From positions 57,921 through 121,920 of the forward strand of contig NZ_JAFREN010000018.1 in NCBI RefSeq assembly GCF_017377505.1: a stretch of 64,000 nt of DNA, in the 5' to 3' direction. The notes below the pieces were generated by a model. That model had not been told where the DNA came from. It searched no databases and saw only the letters and a list, made by a program, of their open reading frames with translations. How positions within the stretch are numbered: position 1 is the first letter of the stretch; each line of letters begins with the position of its first letter. This stretch comes from Enterococcus sp. DIV0212c. GTDB taxonomy: Bacteria; Bacillota; Bacilli; Lactobacillales; Enterococcaceae. The translations under genes and the position numbers were made by a program. Positions 1-9,102 of the stretch are shown in pieces.

Positions 1-1252
1 AATCACCCGTTACTTGAATATCTGATTTTTTCCAGAGTGTTTCCCAGGCGGTTTTACTCTCAGTTAATTCTGTCTCAAAAGAAATTGCTGTAGAAGACGG
101 ATTTTCCCAATTATTTTTTGCTATGGATGCTTTGACTTGTACATGTTTTTCAAGTGTATAGATATTGTTTTGTTCCGCATAAAAAGTGACTTCTTGTTCA
201 ATAATTTCTGTGCCAATCGAATTTTTGACAGAGCTATTTTCAAAGAAATCTCCTGTAATGTTAGTAGTTTGCTGGATATTTATATGTGACTGATTGGTTT
301 GGACTTCAATCATAGTTTTATTTTTTTCAGCCAGCAATTGAGTTACATGAAAGTGTTTAGCTGTTAAGTTACGGTAACGCTCTACATTAAAGTTGTAGAC
401 AGAACCATCTGTTGTGGTTTTGACCGTGATGTTTTTAGAGAAATTCAATGGTTGGATCAAGTATTTGATACTATAATTATTCATTTGAGCCATATTGACT
501 ATTTTGTAAGCAATTATTTTCAGTTGATGTTGCTGTGTGTCTTCAACAATCATTTGAGCTGTAAACAGACCTGTTTTTAAATTTAGATTTCGGTGTAAAT
601 AATGTAAAGTAGACTTTTCAAGCGTTAACCACTCGTTGGTTCCTTCTACTTGAATACTGATATATTGGCTGTTTGGTGTATTGACGAAGTCTTCATTTTC
701 TACGATCTGACCAGCGACTTCGGATTTTTCTTCGTTGTAAAGCCCGGCAATATAAGTTGCGGGGTAATGTTCTTTTGAAAGTGTCATCTCAGGTGTCGTA
801 CCACGCAAGCCCATAAAGCCGTTACCAATCGTCAGTAGGGACTCAACAGAATATTCTTCTTTCCCTGACGTGTAACCAAAATAATCTAAATTCCAGGTTA
901 GATAGTCTGTTTTTTCGTTGAAAGCTGTCGTTAAATCAGTCGCTGTATTCAGTTCCGAGCTTGTGATAATCGGGAAATTCAAAAGCTCTGAAAAATACTT
1001 GATCAAGCTTTCTCTTCCAGCATTCAATGATGTTATCTGAGTGTTTTCAGTATAAAAGCTAGTTGGTATTTCGTTAAAAACAGCTCCTTTTGCGGTAGGG
1101 AATTGTTCTTTGATTTGTGTAGCCAACATATCGGCAGTCGTGGGAAATTGAAAATCCTTGAACGGAAAAGAGTGTTCAGAGATCAGTTGTTGTTCTTGTT
1201 TTTCCTGAATATGCAACATATTTTTTGTAAGTGTAAATAGTAGAAAGTTCAT
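1..1252 (-). CDS. Glycoside hydrolase family 65 phosphorylase (trehalose-6-phosphate or maltose phosphorylase type), partial at left edge
   Basis: The minus strand is open from an ATG at 1252, after the Shine-Dalgarno sequence TAGGAG, to the window edge, giving about 417 residues without a stop. From about residue 120 the protein looks like the N-terminal beta-sandwich of GH65 inverting phosphorylases: WNLDYFG, then SLLTIGNGFMGLRG at about 138-151, HYPATYIAGLYN, and EVAGQ..NEDFVNTPN. The catalytic (alpha/alpha)6 barrel lies outside the window. The first 115 or so residues are an extension that I do not recognise. The gene is divergent from a TreR-like repressor, which makes trehalose 6-phosphate the likeliest substrate. 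That specificity is inferred from context and not proven. Confidence 0.85.
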   Translation of the reverse strand, partial: MNFLLFTLTKNMLHIQEKQEQQLISEHSFPFKDFQFPTTADMLATQIKEQFPTAKGAVFNEIPTSFYTENTQITSLNAGRESLIKYFSELLNFPIITSSELNTATDLTTAFNEKTDYLTWNLDYFGYTSGKEEYSVESLLTIGNGFMGLRGTTPEMTLSKEHYPATYIAGLYNEEKSEVAGQIVENEDFVNTPNSQYISIQVEGTNEWLTLEKSTLHYLHRNLNLKTGLFTAQMIVEDTQQHQLKIIAYKIVNMAQMNNYSIKYLIQPLNFSKNITVKTTTDGSVYNFNVERYRNLTAKHFHVTQLLAEKNKTMIEVQTNQSHINIQQTTNITGDFFENSSVKNSIGTEIIEQEVTFYAEQNNIYTLEKHVQVKASIAKNNWENPSSTAISFETELTESKTAWETLWKKSDIQVTGD

Positions 1253-1283
1253 GATAGCAGCTCCTAGCTAAGATATATTTTTA

Positions 1284-1301
1284 ACTTGTATAGACATGTA
1301 T
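1284..1301. promoter_or_regulatory. TreR-like operator, site 1
   Basis: The imperfect palindrome ACTTGTATAGACATGTAT lies between the divergent GH65 and treR-like genes. Its core TTGTATAGACA resembles known Bacillus tre operators of the form TTGTATATACAA. It sits about 32 bases upstream of the GH65 start codon, where a repressor would block transcription. Confidence 0.55.
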
Positions 1302-1328
1302 GTGTTTTCGTTTTCATTATAGTACGAA

Positions 1329-1348
1329 ACACTTGTAAATACAAGTGT
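1329..1348. promoter_or_regulatory. TreR-like operator, site 2 (perfect palindrome)
   Basis: ACACTTGTAAATACAAGTGT is a perfect 9+2+9 inverted repeat sharing the CTTGTA half-site with the site at 1284-1301. The spacing of the two sites in the divergent promoter region suggests cooperative or looped repression of both genes. Confidence 0.6.
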
Positions 1349-1460
1349 GAGCCTAGAAAAGAATTGTCAAAGATCAATGGTTTACTTAGGGAGAATGCTA
1401 TTTTTTTAAAGGAGAATATGCTATCATTTTCTTTGAGTATCCTAAGGTGGAGGGATGAAC

Positions 1461-2174
1461 ATGAATAAATTTCATGATATATTTTTAGAGCTTGAAAAAG
1501 GAATTTTAGAAGGCGATTATCAGCCAGGAACATTACTGCCGAGTGAAAATCAATTAGTTGAACGATATTCAGTTTCTAGAGAAACGATTCGTAAGGCCTT
1601 GAATTTACTGATCAATGCAGGATATATTCAAAAGAAGCAAGGCAAGGGATCGATCGTTTTAAATGTAAGAAAATTTGATTTACCGATTTCAGGTGTAATC
1701 AGTTATAAAGAATTGCAAAATGCGCAACAAATTCATAGTATTACCAGAGTTGTCGAGCTGAAGGAAGAAAAAGTCAGCGACTCATTAGCACGTTTGACAG
1801 GTTGGAAAAAAGAAGCTGCGGTGTGGCGTTTGGTTCGTCAAAGAGAAATCGATGGAGAAGTAGTCATTGTTGATATCGATTATTTATTAAAAGAAATCAT
1901 ACACGAACTACCTAAAGAGCGAGCGGCGGATTCTATTTATGATTATTTTGAACATGATCTAGGTTTGGCAATCAGCTACGCGCAAAAAGAAATCACAGTT
2001 GAAGAAGTGACAGAAGCTGATCAGCGCTTAATGGATATTCAAGAAGATACGCATGTGGTGGTGGTCCGCAGTGTGGTAAGTTTAGAAGATACTCGTTGTT
2101 TTGAATACACAGAATCTAGGCATCGATTGGATAAATTCAAATTTGTCGACTTTGCTAGACGAAGAAAAGCATAA
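1461..2174 (+). CDS. treR: GntR-family (HutC/TreR subfamily) transcriptional repressor
   Basis: This 237-residue protein has an N-terminal winged helix (LPSENQLVERYSVSRETIRK, about residues 27-46, then GYIQKKQGKGSIV) and a C-terminal UTRA effector domain from about residue 75 (FDLPISGVISYKEL onward), as in trehalose-operon repressors. It probably binds the two palindromes at 1284-1348 and responds to a phosphosugar. I chose the ATG at 1461 because GGAGG at 1449-1453 is correctly spaced for it, whereas the ATG at 1455 directly abuts that site. The subfamily is clear. The exact effector is inferred from the divergent GH65 gene. Confidence 0.8.
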   Translation: MNKFHDIFLELEKGILEGDYQPGTLLPSENQLVERYSVSRETIRKALNLLINAGYIQKKQGKGSIVLNVRKFDLPISGVISYKELQNAQQIHSITRVVELKEEKVSDSLARLTGWKKEAAVWRLVRQREIDGEVVIVDIDYLLKEIIHELPKERAADSIYDYFEHDLGLAISYAQKEITVEEVTEADQRLMDIQEDTHVVVVRSVVSLEDTRCFEYTESRHRLDKFKFVDFARRRKA

Positions 2175-2210
2175 TAAAAAAATGGATCGTTTTCTAGGAG
2201 ATGAAAAACT

Positions 2211-2996
2211 TTGTATGTAGGTATCATCTATTTCATTGTTATTATTTTAGCGAATACAGTGGGCGCCATTTCCGGCATGGGTGGAGGCGTGATCATAAAA
2301 CCTGTATTAGACACGTTACATTTTCATTCATTAGCGGCTATTTCGTTTTATTCTAGTGTAGCTGTTCTTACCATGTCGATTGTTTCTACGTTAAGGCAGA
2401 TGAAAAATGGTCTAAAATTGCAAATTCCGATCGCAGTATTCGTTTCTTTGGGTTCTGTGATAGGTGGAATTACTGGGAATACAGCATTTGAGTCATTGTT
2501 GAAGTTATTTTCTGATGAAAAATACGTCCAACTAGTCCAAATTATTCTGACAATCGTTACATTGTTGTTTGCCTTTTTCTATACAAAAGTCGGAGATGCA
2601 CGTTCTTTTGATCTGTCTCAGCCGATTTGGTATGTGATTATTGGTTTATTTTTAGGGTTTATTTCTACGTTATTGGGCATTGGCGGAGGTCCGATCAATG
2701 TGGCATTATTGATGCTGTGTTTTGGTATACCAATCAAAGAAGCTACAGTTTATTCGATCATCACGATTTTCTTTTCACAGGCGGCAAAAATAGTTACGAT
2801 CGCACAGTCGACAGGTTTTGGACGGTTTGATCTGTCTATTTTATGTTATGTGATTCCCGCAGCAATTATTGGTGGTTTTGTGGGAGCTTTGATTAGTGGC
2901 AAGGTTTCGTCTGAGAGAGTGACACAAGTATATCAAATCGTAATTATCTTAGTGCTGTTGCTCAATTTGTGGAATGGTGTTCAATTATTCATTTGA
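2211..2996 (+). CDS. TSUP (TauE/SafE) family membrane permease
   Basis: This 261-residue, strongly hydrophobic protein has about eight membrane segments and two copies of the family's glycine-rich motif, GAISGMGGGVIIKP near residue 18 and TLLGIGGGPINVALL near residue 152. The family moves sulfite, sulfonates or other small organic anions, but the substrate cannot be read from sequence. It starts with TTG at 2211, ten bases after AGGAG. It follows the treR-like gene by 36 bases and may be co-transcribed with it and with the acetyltransferase downstream. Confidence 0.8.
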   Translation: MYVGIIYFIVIILANTVGAISGMGGGVIIKPVLDTLHFHSLAAISFYSSVAVLTMSIVSTLRQMKNGLKLQIPIAVFVSLGSVIGGITGNTAFESLLKLFSDEKYVQLVQIILTIVTLLFAFFYTKVGDARSFDLSQPIWYVIIGLFLGFISTLLGIGGGPINVALLMLCFGIPIKEATVYSIITIFFSQAAKIVTIAQSTGFGRFDLSILCYVIPAAIIGGFVGALISGKVSSERVTQVYQIVIILVLLLNLWNGVQLFI

Positions 2997-3009
2997 GGAG
3001 GTCAATGCA

Positions 3010-3438
3010 ATGGATTATCACGTGAAGGAGTTTTCAAATCTGACGACCAAGGAATTTTTCGAGATCGTTAAGTTGCGTATTGCAGTATTTGTGGTTGAAC
3101 AAAACTGTCCGTATCAAGAAGTAGATGAGCTGGACGAAGTCGCTTGGCATACCTGGCTGCAAGAAGGCTCAGCTATTGTTGGTTATACTAGAATCATAGA
3201 CAAAGGGGAAACAGTTACCTTCGGCAGAGTTTTGGTCAACCCTGATTATCGTAGAAAAAAATTAGGGAGCAAACTTCTAGAAGAGACGTTGAAAGTGATA
3301 GCAGAGAAATTCCCAAATCGTTCAATTATTATTGGTGCTCAAGCACATCTTACAGATTTTTATGGCGCTTTCGGATTTGAAACAAGTTCTGAAGTGTACT
3401 TAGAAGATGATATTCCTCATGTTCAGATGAGAAAATAA
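3010..3438 (+). CDS. GNAT acetyltransferase, ElaA-like
   Basis: This 142-residue single-domain GNAT protein contains FFEIVKLRIAVFVVEQNCPY, typical of the ElaA branch, and the acetyl-CoA loop region V..NPDYRRKKLGSKLLEE (about 78-93). The ATG at 3010 is preceded by GAGGAGG lying over the stop codon of the upstream permease, so translation is probably coupled. The acceptor substrate is unknown. Confidence 0.8.
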   Translation: MDYHVKEFSNLTTKEFFEIVKLRIAVFVVEQNCPYQEVDELDEVAWHTWLQEGSAIVGYTRIIDKGETVTFGRVLVNPDYRRKKLGSKLLEETLKVIAEKFPNRSIIIGAQAHLTDFYGAFGFETSSEVYLEDDIPHVQMRK

Positions 3439-3441
3439 ATA

Positions 3442-3489
3442 AAAAGAGGCTGAGATTAAACTAAAAAATAGTTTTTCTCGGCCTCTTTT
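3442..3489. terminator. Bidirectional rho-independent terminator
   Basis: AAAAGAGGC-TGAGA pairs with TCTC-GGCCTCTTTT around an A-rich loop. T-runs are available on both strands. It lies between the convergent GNAT and mscL genes and so can serve both. Confidence 0.8.
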
Positions 3490-3494
3490 ACGTA

Positions 3495-3941
3495 TTACTT
3501 TTCAATAGGGTCTTTTTTTACAACAGTTGTTTTTGAAGCATTTTGCTCTACTAATAAATCACGGATTTGTTCTAAGTAGTCGTCCGTTGTAAGTAGAATT
3601 TCTTCAATTTTGTCTTCTTCTTCAGCTTTTGGTTTCTTCATTTTATTGACAGCTTTCACGATCAAGAATAAAACAAAGGCAGTAATTAAAAATGTAATAA
3701 GAGCACTGATTACGTCACCAATGTTAAATGCTACACCTTTTACTGTAAAAACTAATGCGCCTAATGCGTCATCAGCGCTTTTATTACCAGTCGTTAGCAC
3801 AAATACTAAACTAACTAACGGTGTAATCAATCCATTAACGATTTGTGTAACAATTGCAGTAAAAGCAGAACCGATAACGACCCCAACAGCTAAATCAAGA
3901 ACATTGCCACGCATAATAAATTCTTTAAATTCTTTAATCAT
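3495..3941 (-). CDS. mscL: Large-conductance mechanosensitive channel
   Basis: This 148-residue protein has the classical MscL layout: N-terminal amphipathic helix IKEFKEFIMRGNVLDLAVGVVIGSAF, a first membrane helix running to about residue 45, a periplasmic-type loop, a second membrane helix (VISALITFLITAFVLFLIVKAVNKM) and a charged cytoplasmic C-terminal helix. It acts as an emergency release valve on hypo-osmotic shock. The start is preceded by AGGGAGGA. The tail of about 50 residues is slightly longer than in many homologues. Confidence 0.95.
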   Translation of the reverse strand: MIKEFKEFIMRGNVLDLAVGVVIGSAFTAIVTQIVNGLITPLVSLVFVLTTGNKSADDALGALVFTVKGVAFNIGDVISALITFLITAFVLFLIVKAVNKMKKPKAEEEDKIEEILLTTDDYLEQIRDLLVEQNASKTTVVKKDPIEK

Positions 3942-4145
3942 AAGTTTATCCTCCCTTTCTCAAATTCAGTATACAGAAAAATTAAAAAAAATTGAAATGA
4001 AAGACTCTTACATCAAGGAAAGACAGTTGAGCTGTGCTATAATTAAATAGATGTAGAAAATCTTAAAAAAACATTTAAAAACGTCCAGATGATTGTAATT
4101 CAGACTGGGCTTTATTATGATGAAAAACAAAGAGGAGCTGACAAG

Positions 4146-5414
4146 ATGCCGATTGCATTAGCACAAGGGGTCAACTTACATGTTGTTCCAACAGAAAAAT
4201 ATAAAACAGTGCGTATTTTGGTTCGTTTTAATACGCGTTTGAATAGAGAAACAATCACGAAACGGACTCTTTTATCTAGCTTACTTGAAACTAATAGTTT
4301 GAATTACCCAGATCAAGTAAAGTTAAGTGAAAAGTTAGCAGAATTATACGGTGCAAGTTTTGGGATCAATGTAAATAAAAAAGGAAACTTACACTGGTTA
4401 AACCTTTCTATGAATTTAGTGAATGACAAATATTTGGAAAATAGCCATGTTTTGGCTGATGCGGCAGATTTTGTAAAAGAGATACTATTCTTTCCAAACA
4501 TTATTGATGGAAAATTTGAAGCTGAAACGTTCCAGCGTGAAAAAGAAAATCTAAATGCTTATTACGAAAGTGTGTCAGAAGATAAACAAGTTTATTCTTC
4601 TTTGGCTTTACAAAACCTGTATTTCAGTCAATCTGAAGATCAAAAAATTCCAAGTTTCGGTACGATCGTTGATTTAGAAAAAGAAACACCCGAAAGTATG
4701 GCTTCGTACCATCGTCAAATGATTCAAGAAGACCAAGTAGATATTTTTGTTCTAGGTGATGTGGATGAAGCAGAAGTGACAACGTTATTTGGTGCGTTGC
4801 CATTTGAAGATCGTGCGTCAGGCATTGCAGATATTTTTTATGCGCAACCATCTAGAAATGTGATCGAAGAACGTTCAGAGCAAGAAACGTTGGCACAGTC
4901 AAAACTAAATTTAGGTTATCATACAGATGTTTATTATGGGGATGAAAATTATTTTGCCCTTCAAATTTTTAATGGTGTATTTGGCGGATTTCCACATTCT
5001 AAGTTGTTTATGAATGTCCGTGAAAAAGAAAACTTAGCTTATTACGCATCAAGCAATATTGATACATTCCGTGGGATGTTAAGTGTACAGACTGGTATCG
5101 ATGGGAAGAATCGGAATCAAGTGCTGCATCTGATTTCAGCTGAATTAGAAAACATTCGTCAAGGAAATGTAACGGATCTAGAGATTCAGCAAACCAAAGC
5201 AATGCTGAAAAACCAATATTTACTTTCTTTAGACAATTCAGGCGCTGTTTTGGAAAATAAATATTTGGACGATTTGATTCCTCACCTACGTTTAAAAGAT
5301 GATGAGTGGATTCGCCAAATGGAAGCTGTCACATTAGCTGATATTCAGCGAGTTGCAAAATTGGTACAATTACAAGCCATTTTCTTTTTGGAAGGAGAAA
5401 AAGTCGATGAATAA
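4146..5414 (+). CDS. M16-family peptidase-like protein, YmfF type (probably catalytically inactive partner)
   Basis: This 422-residue protein has the M16 fold (LVRFNTRLNRETITKRTLLSSLLETNS.., later YFALQIFNGVFGGFPHSKLFMNVREKENLAYYASS). It lacks the HxxEH zinc motif where it should occur, near residues 45-55. In this family the inactive subunit pairs with an active one, here the next gene. I chose the ATG at 4146 because AGAGGAG precedes it; the open frame extends 19 codons further upstream without a ribosome site. It overlaps the next gene by 8 bases. Confidence 0.85.
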   Translation: MPIALAQGVNLHVVPTEKYKTVRILVRFNTRLNRETITKRTLLSSLLETNSLNYPDQVKLSEKLAELYGASFGINVNKKGNLHWLNLSMNLVNDKYLENSHVLADAADFVKEILFFPNIIDGKFEAETFQREKENLNAYYESVSEDKQVYSSLALQNLYFSQSEDQKIPSFGTIVDLEKETPESMASYHRQMIQEDQVDIFVLGDVDEAEVTTLFGALPFEDRASGIADIFYAQPSRNVIEERSEQETLAQSKLNLGYHTDVYYGDENYFALQIFNGVFGGFPHSKLFMNVREKENLAYYASSNIDTFRGMLSVQTGIDGKNRNQVLHLISAELENIRQGNVTDLEIQQTKAMLKNQYLLSLDNSGAVLENKYLDDLIPHLRLKDDEWIRQMEAVTLADIQRVAKLVQLQAIFFLEGEKVDE

Positions 5415-6699
5415 AAAAGAATATCCACAAATCAACGAAGTTCTCTATACAGAAGTCCTTGAAAATGGATTAACTGTTTATTTGTTACCAAAAAATGATT
5501 ATAACAAAACCTATGGCTTGTTTACGACTAACTATGGTTCAATTGATAATGAATTTGTGCCGATCGGCGAAAAAGACTTTGTGAAAGTACCAGACGGAAT
5601 CGCTCATTTTCTAGAACATAAAATGTTTGAAAAAGAAGATGGCGATGTTTTTCAACAATTCGGACGTCAAGGCGCTTCTGCTAATGCATTTACAAGTTTT
5701 ACGAAAACTAGTTATCTTTTTTCCACAACGGATCAAGTAGAGAAAAATTTAGAAACATTATTAGATTTTGTGCAAGATCCTTATTTTACCAAAGAAACAG
5801 TGGATAAAGAAAAAGGCATTATTGGACAAGAAATCCAAATGTATCTAGATGATTCCAATTGGCGCTTATTTTTTGGCACATTAGGCAATCTTTACCCGAA
5901 ACATCCATTGCATATCGATATTGCGGGAACTGTGGAAAGTATTGGCGAAATCACAGCAGAAGATTTATATACTTGTTATAACACGTTTTATCACCCAAGT
6001 AATATGACATTATTTGTGGTTGGGAAAATGGATACAGAAGAGATAATGACGTTTATCCGTAATAATCAATCAGCTAAAACGTTTGCTAAAGCAGAACCAA
6101 TCAAGCGTCACTTTCCTAAAGAAACAGCTGCAGATATCATTAAAGAAAGCTCGATCGACATGGCTATCAGCCGCTCAAAAGTCATCGTTGGCTTGAAAGG
6201 GTTAGATGAAGTTCCAGCAGATGGCAAAGAATTGCTTAAATACAAAACAACAGCAAATCTGTTGTTCCAATTATTATTTGGTAATACGTCACAAAATTAT
6301 TTAAATTTGTACAATGAAGGTTTATTGGACGATAGTTTTGGGTATGAATTTAGTCTAGATCGCAGCTTCCATTTTGCTGATTTTGGCGGAGATAGTGATC
6401 ATCCTGAAGAATTGGCAGAACGCATTGAAGAGATTCTTCTAACTGTGGAGACAAGTTCTGAAGTAACAGAAGAGAATTTATCTTTATTGAAAAAGAAAAT
6501 GATCGGTAAATATTTCCAATCGCTAAATTCATTGGAATATATCGCAAACCAATTTTCTCAATCACTTTATGGTGAAACAACATTATTTGATACACCGGAA
6601 GTTATCGAAAGTGTTCAATTAACTGACGTAAAAGAGCTAGCACAATCGTTTATCAAAAAAGAAGGATTAAGCCGTTTTTATATGTATCCTAAAAAATAG
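5407..6699 (+). CDS. Zinc peptidase of family M16, YmfH type
   Basis: This 430-residue protein has the inverted zinc motif HFLEH followed by KMFEKEDGDVF, and a downstream glutamate region (ETVDKEKGIIGQEIQMY), as in insulinase-type peptidases. It starts with ATG at 5407 inside the end of the upstream M16 gene, with GGAAGGAG in front. The two products probably form a heterodimer. Substrates are unknown. The pair is conserved upstream of rodZ and pgsA in Firmicutes. Confidence 0.88.
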   Translation: MNKKEYPQINEVLYTEVLENGLTVYLLPKNDYNKTYGLFTTNYGSIDNEFVPIGEKDFVKVPDGIAHFLEHKMFEKEDGDVFQQFGRQGASANAFTSFTKTSYLFSTTDQVEKNLETLLDFVQDPYFTKETVDKEKGIIGQEIQMYLDDSNWRLFFGTLGNLYPKHPLHIDIAGTVESIGEITAEDLYTCYNTFYHPSNMTLFVVGKMDTEEIMTFIRNNQSAKTFAKAEPIKRHFPKETAADIIKESSIDMAISRSKVIVGLKGLDEVPADGKELLKYKTTANLLFQLLFGNTSQNYLNLYNEGLLDDSFGYEFSLDRSFHFADFGGDSDHPEELAERIEEILLTVETSSEVTEENLSLLKKKMIGKYFQSLNSLEYIANQFSQSLYGETTLFDTPEVIESVQLTDVKELAQSFIKKEGLSRFYMYPKK

Positions 6700-7090
6700 A
6701 AGCTTAAAAATTTTCAGTATGCGAGAGCAAGTGTTTGAGGTGATTGCTTTAGTTTAGGCAAACAGTGAGAAGACTTGCTCCAGCTATTGTTCTTAGAATC
6801 AAAAAAAGACCGATATTTAGTTGAAAACTTTCAAAATTGTTATGCTAATTAGTATTTTTTTATGGTATGCTTAGAGAAGTTGGGTAAATTAAATCTTCCA
6901 GCTTTTGGCTAGATTAATGAAGAAGAGGATTGTATTTTTACTCAAAAGTTTTACATAAAGCAGTAAGATAAGAGTCTATTCAGAGATATTTTATCCCTAT
7001 TTACTTCGATGGTAAATTGTATTACTGGAATAACAAACTGATGTAATCAGACGAAACTGATAAATTAGAGAGACTGGAGAAGATGGACGA
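6700..7090. other. Intergenic region with an imperfect hairpin (6725-6780)
   Basis: I see no coding sequence in these 391 bases. GAGCAAG at 6725 and CTTGCTC ending at 6780 are complementary, and inside them TGTTTG (6732-6737) can pair with CAAACA (6759-6764). This gives an imperfect hairpin that could end the M16 operon or be a small structured RNA. The promoter for rodZ should lie in the A+T-rich second half. Confidence 0.35.
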
Positions 7091-8029
7091 GTGGCCAGTG
7101 TAAATATAGGAAAAAAATTAAGAGATGCACGATTGCAGAGAAATATGTCACTAGATGAGCTGCAACAAATTACTAAAACACAAAAGCGCTATTTAGTAGC
7201 TATTGAAGAAAATGATTTTGATTCTATGCCAGGTACTTTTTATGTACGTGCCTTTATTCGTCAGTACGCAAGTGCGGTAGGATTAGATGGCAATGAACTA
7301 GTAGAAATTTATGATGGAATAGATGAAGAAGAAGACGTAGAGACTGCGATTCAGTATGAAACATTGGATGAATCAAGAACACAAATGTATGATGATGACA
7401 GCCAGACCAAACGATTTATGAGCAGTTTGCCTGCGGTTATTTTTTCTCTGATTGGATTAGCGATTGCAATTGTTGTTTTTTATATCACATGGCAAGACCG
7501 TCAGGCAAGCCCAATGATTCAGCCGCCATCTACATCTGAAGTTATTAGAGAATCTTCTTCAGAATCAAGCTCAGAATCAAGTCAACCGCCTGCATCAAGC
7601 AGTACGGAATCTTCAACGACGTCTACGTCAGAACCAAAGGCGCCTACTGAAGTGAAATTTGAATCTGAATCTGGCACGACAGTGAACCTTAGTGCTGTCA
7701 ATGCAGCGAATCCTGCCAAACTTGAGTTCAGTGCAATAACAGGTCCTTGTTGGGTCGGTGTTTATATCGCTACAGCAGAGAACAATGATAATGGCTATTT
7801 CTACCAAGAAACAATTCAACCTGGACAGCCAAAATCGGTTGAGATTCCAGCAGGAACGACTCAATTGGTGATTAGTTTAGGTGCTTCTGAGTATATGGAA
7901 TTTAAATTAGATGGTCAAAAAGCAGAGTTCAATCCGAATAATACAGGCATTGGACCAAGAAATATCAATATGACCCTTGCGTATGCTCAACAGGCAGAAC
8001 AACCGCAATCAACCCAACAGCCACAATAA
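7091..8029 (+). CDS. rodZ: RodZ/YmfM-like cytoskeletal helix-turn-helix membrane protein
   Basis: This 312-residue protein has an N-terminal Xre-like HTH (IGKKLRDARLQRNMSLDELQQITKTQKRYL, residues 5-35), then FYVRAFIRQYA, a single membrane helix (SSLPAVIFSLIGLAIAIVVFYITW, about 112-135), a Ser/Thr-rich linker, and an extracellular beta domain. RodZ links MreB-type elongation machinery to the membrane. It starts with GTG at 7091 after a GGAGAAG-type site. Its place before pgsA is conserved in Firmicutes. Confidence 0.9.
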   Translation: MASVNIGKKLRDARLQRNMSLDELQQITKTQKRYLVAIEENDFDSMPGTFYVRAFIRQYASAVGLDGNELVEIYDGIDEEEDVETAIQYETLDESRTQMYDDDSQTKRFMSSLPAVIFSLIGLAIAIVVFYITWQDRQASPMIQPPSTSEVIRESSSESSSESSQPPASSSTESSTTSTSEPKAPTEVKFESESGTTVNLSAVNAANPAKLEFSAITGPCWVGVYIATAENNDNGYFYQETIQPGQPKSVEIPAGTTQLVISLGASEYMEFKLDGQKAEFNPNNTGIGPRNINMTLAYAQQAEQPQSTQQPQ

Positions 8030-8060
8030 GTAAAAAGATAATTTGATTATAGATAAAAGG

Positions 8061-8118
8061 TGAGCGAGAAAAATTTGCGATGAGCGATAGGTCATTGCAA
8101 GCTTTTTTCTCGCTCATT
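8061..8118 (+). terminator. Putative terminator after rodZ
   Basis: TGAGCGAGAAAAA (8061-8073) pairs with TTTTTCTCGCTCA (8104-8116). A second inner helix forms between ATGA and TCAT. The T-run lies inside the descending arm, so strength is uncertain. Confidence 0.55.
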
Positions 8119-8238
8119 TATTGGAAATATGTTCAAATTTATCTAGGTTAGTTGCTTTAGAAGAAAACTGTGTCTTTTTTCGTGACACCTTCTATGAGAT
8201 AACGTAAAATGAGTAAGAAAAGAGAGGGGCAATAGGCA

Positions 8239-8817
8239 TTGAACTTACCAAATAAATTAACAGTTATTAGAATATTTATGATTCCAATTTTTATCGCTGT
8301 CGTCAGCATACCTATGGATTGGGGGACGATCACGATTGCTGGAACATCTTTAGCAGTCACTCAATTGGTTGGTGCCGTTATTTTTGCGGTTGCAAGTATT
8401 ACCGATTGGTTAGATGGAAAAATTGCTCGAGCACGAGGATTAGTAACAAACTTCGGTAAATTTGCGGATCCATTGGCAGATAAAATGTTAGTAATGACAG
8501 CTTTTATCGTTTTAGTTGGACAACAAAAAGCACCTACATGGGTAGTGGCGATCATTGTTTGTAGAGAATTAGCTGTGACAGGGTTGCGTTTATTATTGGT
8601 TGAAGGCGGTGAGGTTATGGCAGCTGCTTGGCCAGGTAAAGTAAAAACAGCCACACAGATGGTTGCTATTATCTTATTGTTCATCAATAATATCCCATTT
8701 GCAGCAATTGGCTTACCACTAGATCAAATCATGTTGTATATTTGTTTACTCTTTACGATTTATTCAGGAGTCGATTATTTCGTGAAAAATGCAGATGTGT
8801 TTAAAGGCTCAATGTAA
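8239..8817 (+). CDS. pgsA: CDP-diacylglycerol--glycerol-3-phosphate 3-phosphatidyltransferase
   Basis: This 192-residue membrane enzyme makes phosphatidylglycerol phosphate, the precursor of phosphatidylglycerol and cardiolipin. The CDP-alcohol phosphotransferase motif is intact: D-G-x2-A-R...G-x3-D-x3-D as DWLDGKIARARG..FGKFADPLADK at about residues 54-78. It begins MNLPNKLTVIRI with a TTG start at 8239 after AGAGGGG. It lies directly downstream of rodZ as in other enterococci. Confidence 0.95.
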   Translation: MNLPNKLTVIRIFMIPIFIAVVSIPMDWGTITIAGTSLAVTQLVGAVIFAVASITDWLDGKIARARGLVTNFGKFADPLADKMLVMTAFIVLVGQQKAPTWVVAIIVCRELAVTGLRLLLVEGGEVMAAAWPGKVKTATQMVAIILLFINNIPFAAIGLPLDQIMLYICLLFTIYSGVDYFVKNADVFKGSM

Positions 8818-8840
8818 GACTATTTAAGTTCAAGTTTAGT

Positions 8841-8892
8841 AAAAATCTACTTTTTCTCCTCTATTTTGAGAAGAAAAGCTAGATTTTTTTTT
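8841..8892 (+). terminator. Rho-independent terminator after pgsA
   Basis: AAAAATCTA (8841-8849) pairs with TAGATTTTT (8880-8888), with inner pairing of TTTTCT and AGAAAA, followed by a run of T. Confidence 0.7.
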
Positions 8893-9006
8893 GCTTTATA
8901 AGCAATTTTTATAAAAGTTATATCTTTAAAACCATATTAAAACAGTCTTTTTCAAATTTTTTCATGTTTATAGAAATATTTGATACTACTATTTATAAGA
9001 TAATAG

Positions 9007-9035
9007 TTTACTTTTTTTGAAACAGTGGGTATAAT
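9007..9035 (+). promoter_or_regulatory. Sigma-A type promoter of the secreted repeat protein
   Basis: TTTACT (9007-9012) and a perfect TATAAT (9030-9035) are separated by 17 bases, about 70 bases upstream of the start codon at 9103. Confidence 0.6.
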
Positions 9036-9102
9036 TTGGATATCGAAGCTATTGTTTTATAAACAGTAGTGTTCGAACATTAAAAAATTGGAGGAATTTA
9101 TT

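Noticed and set aside
1264..1533. 89-codon minus-strand frame upstream of the treR-like gene
   Set aside because: It overlaps the operators and the start of the treR-like gene, has no ribosome site and no recognisable sequence.
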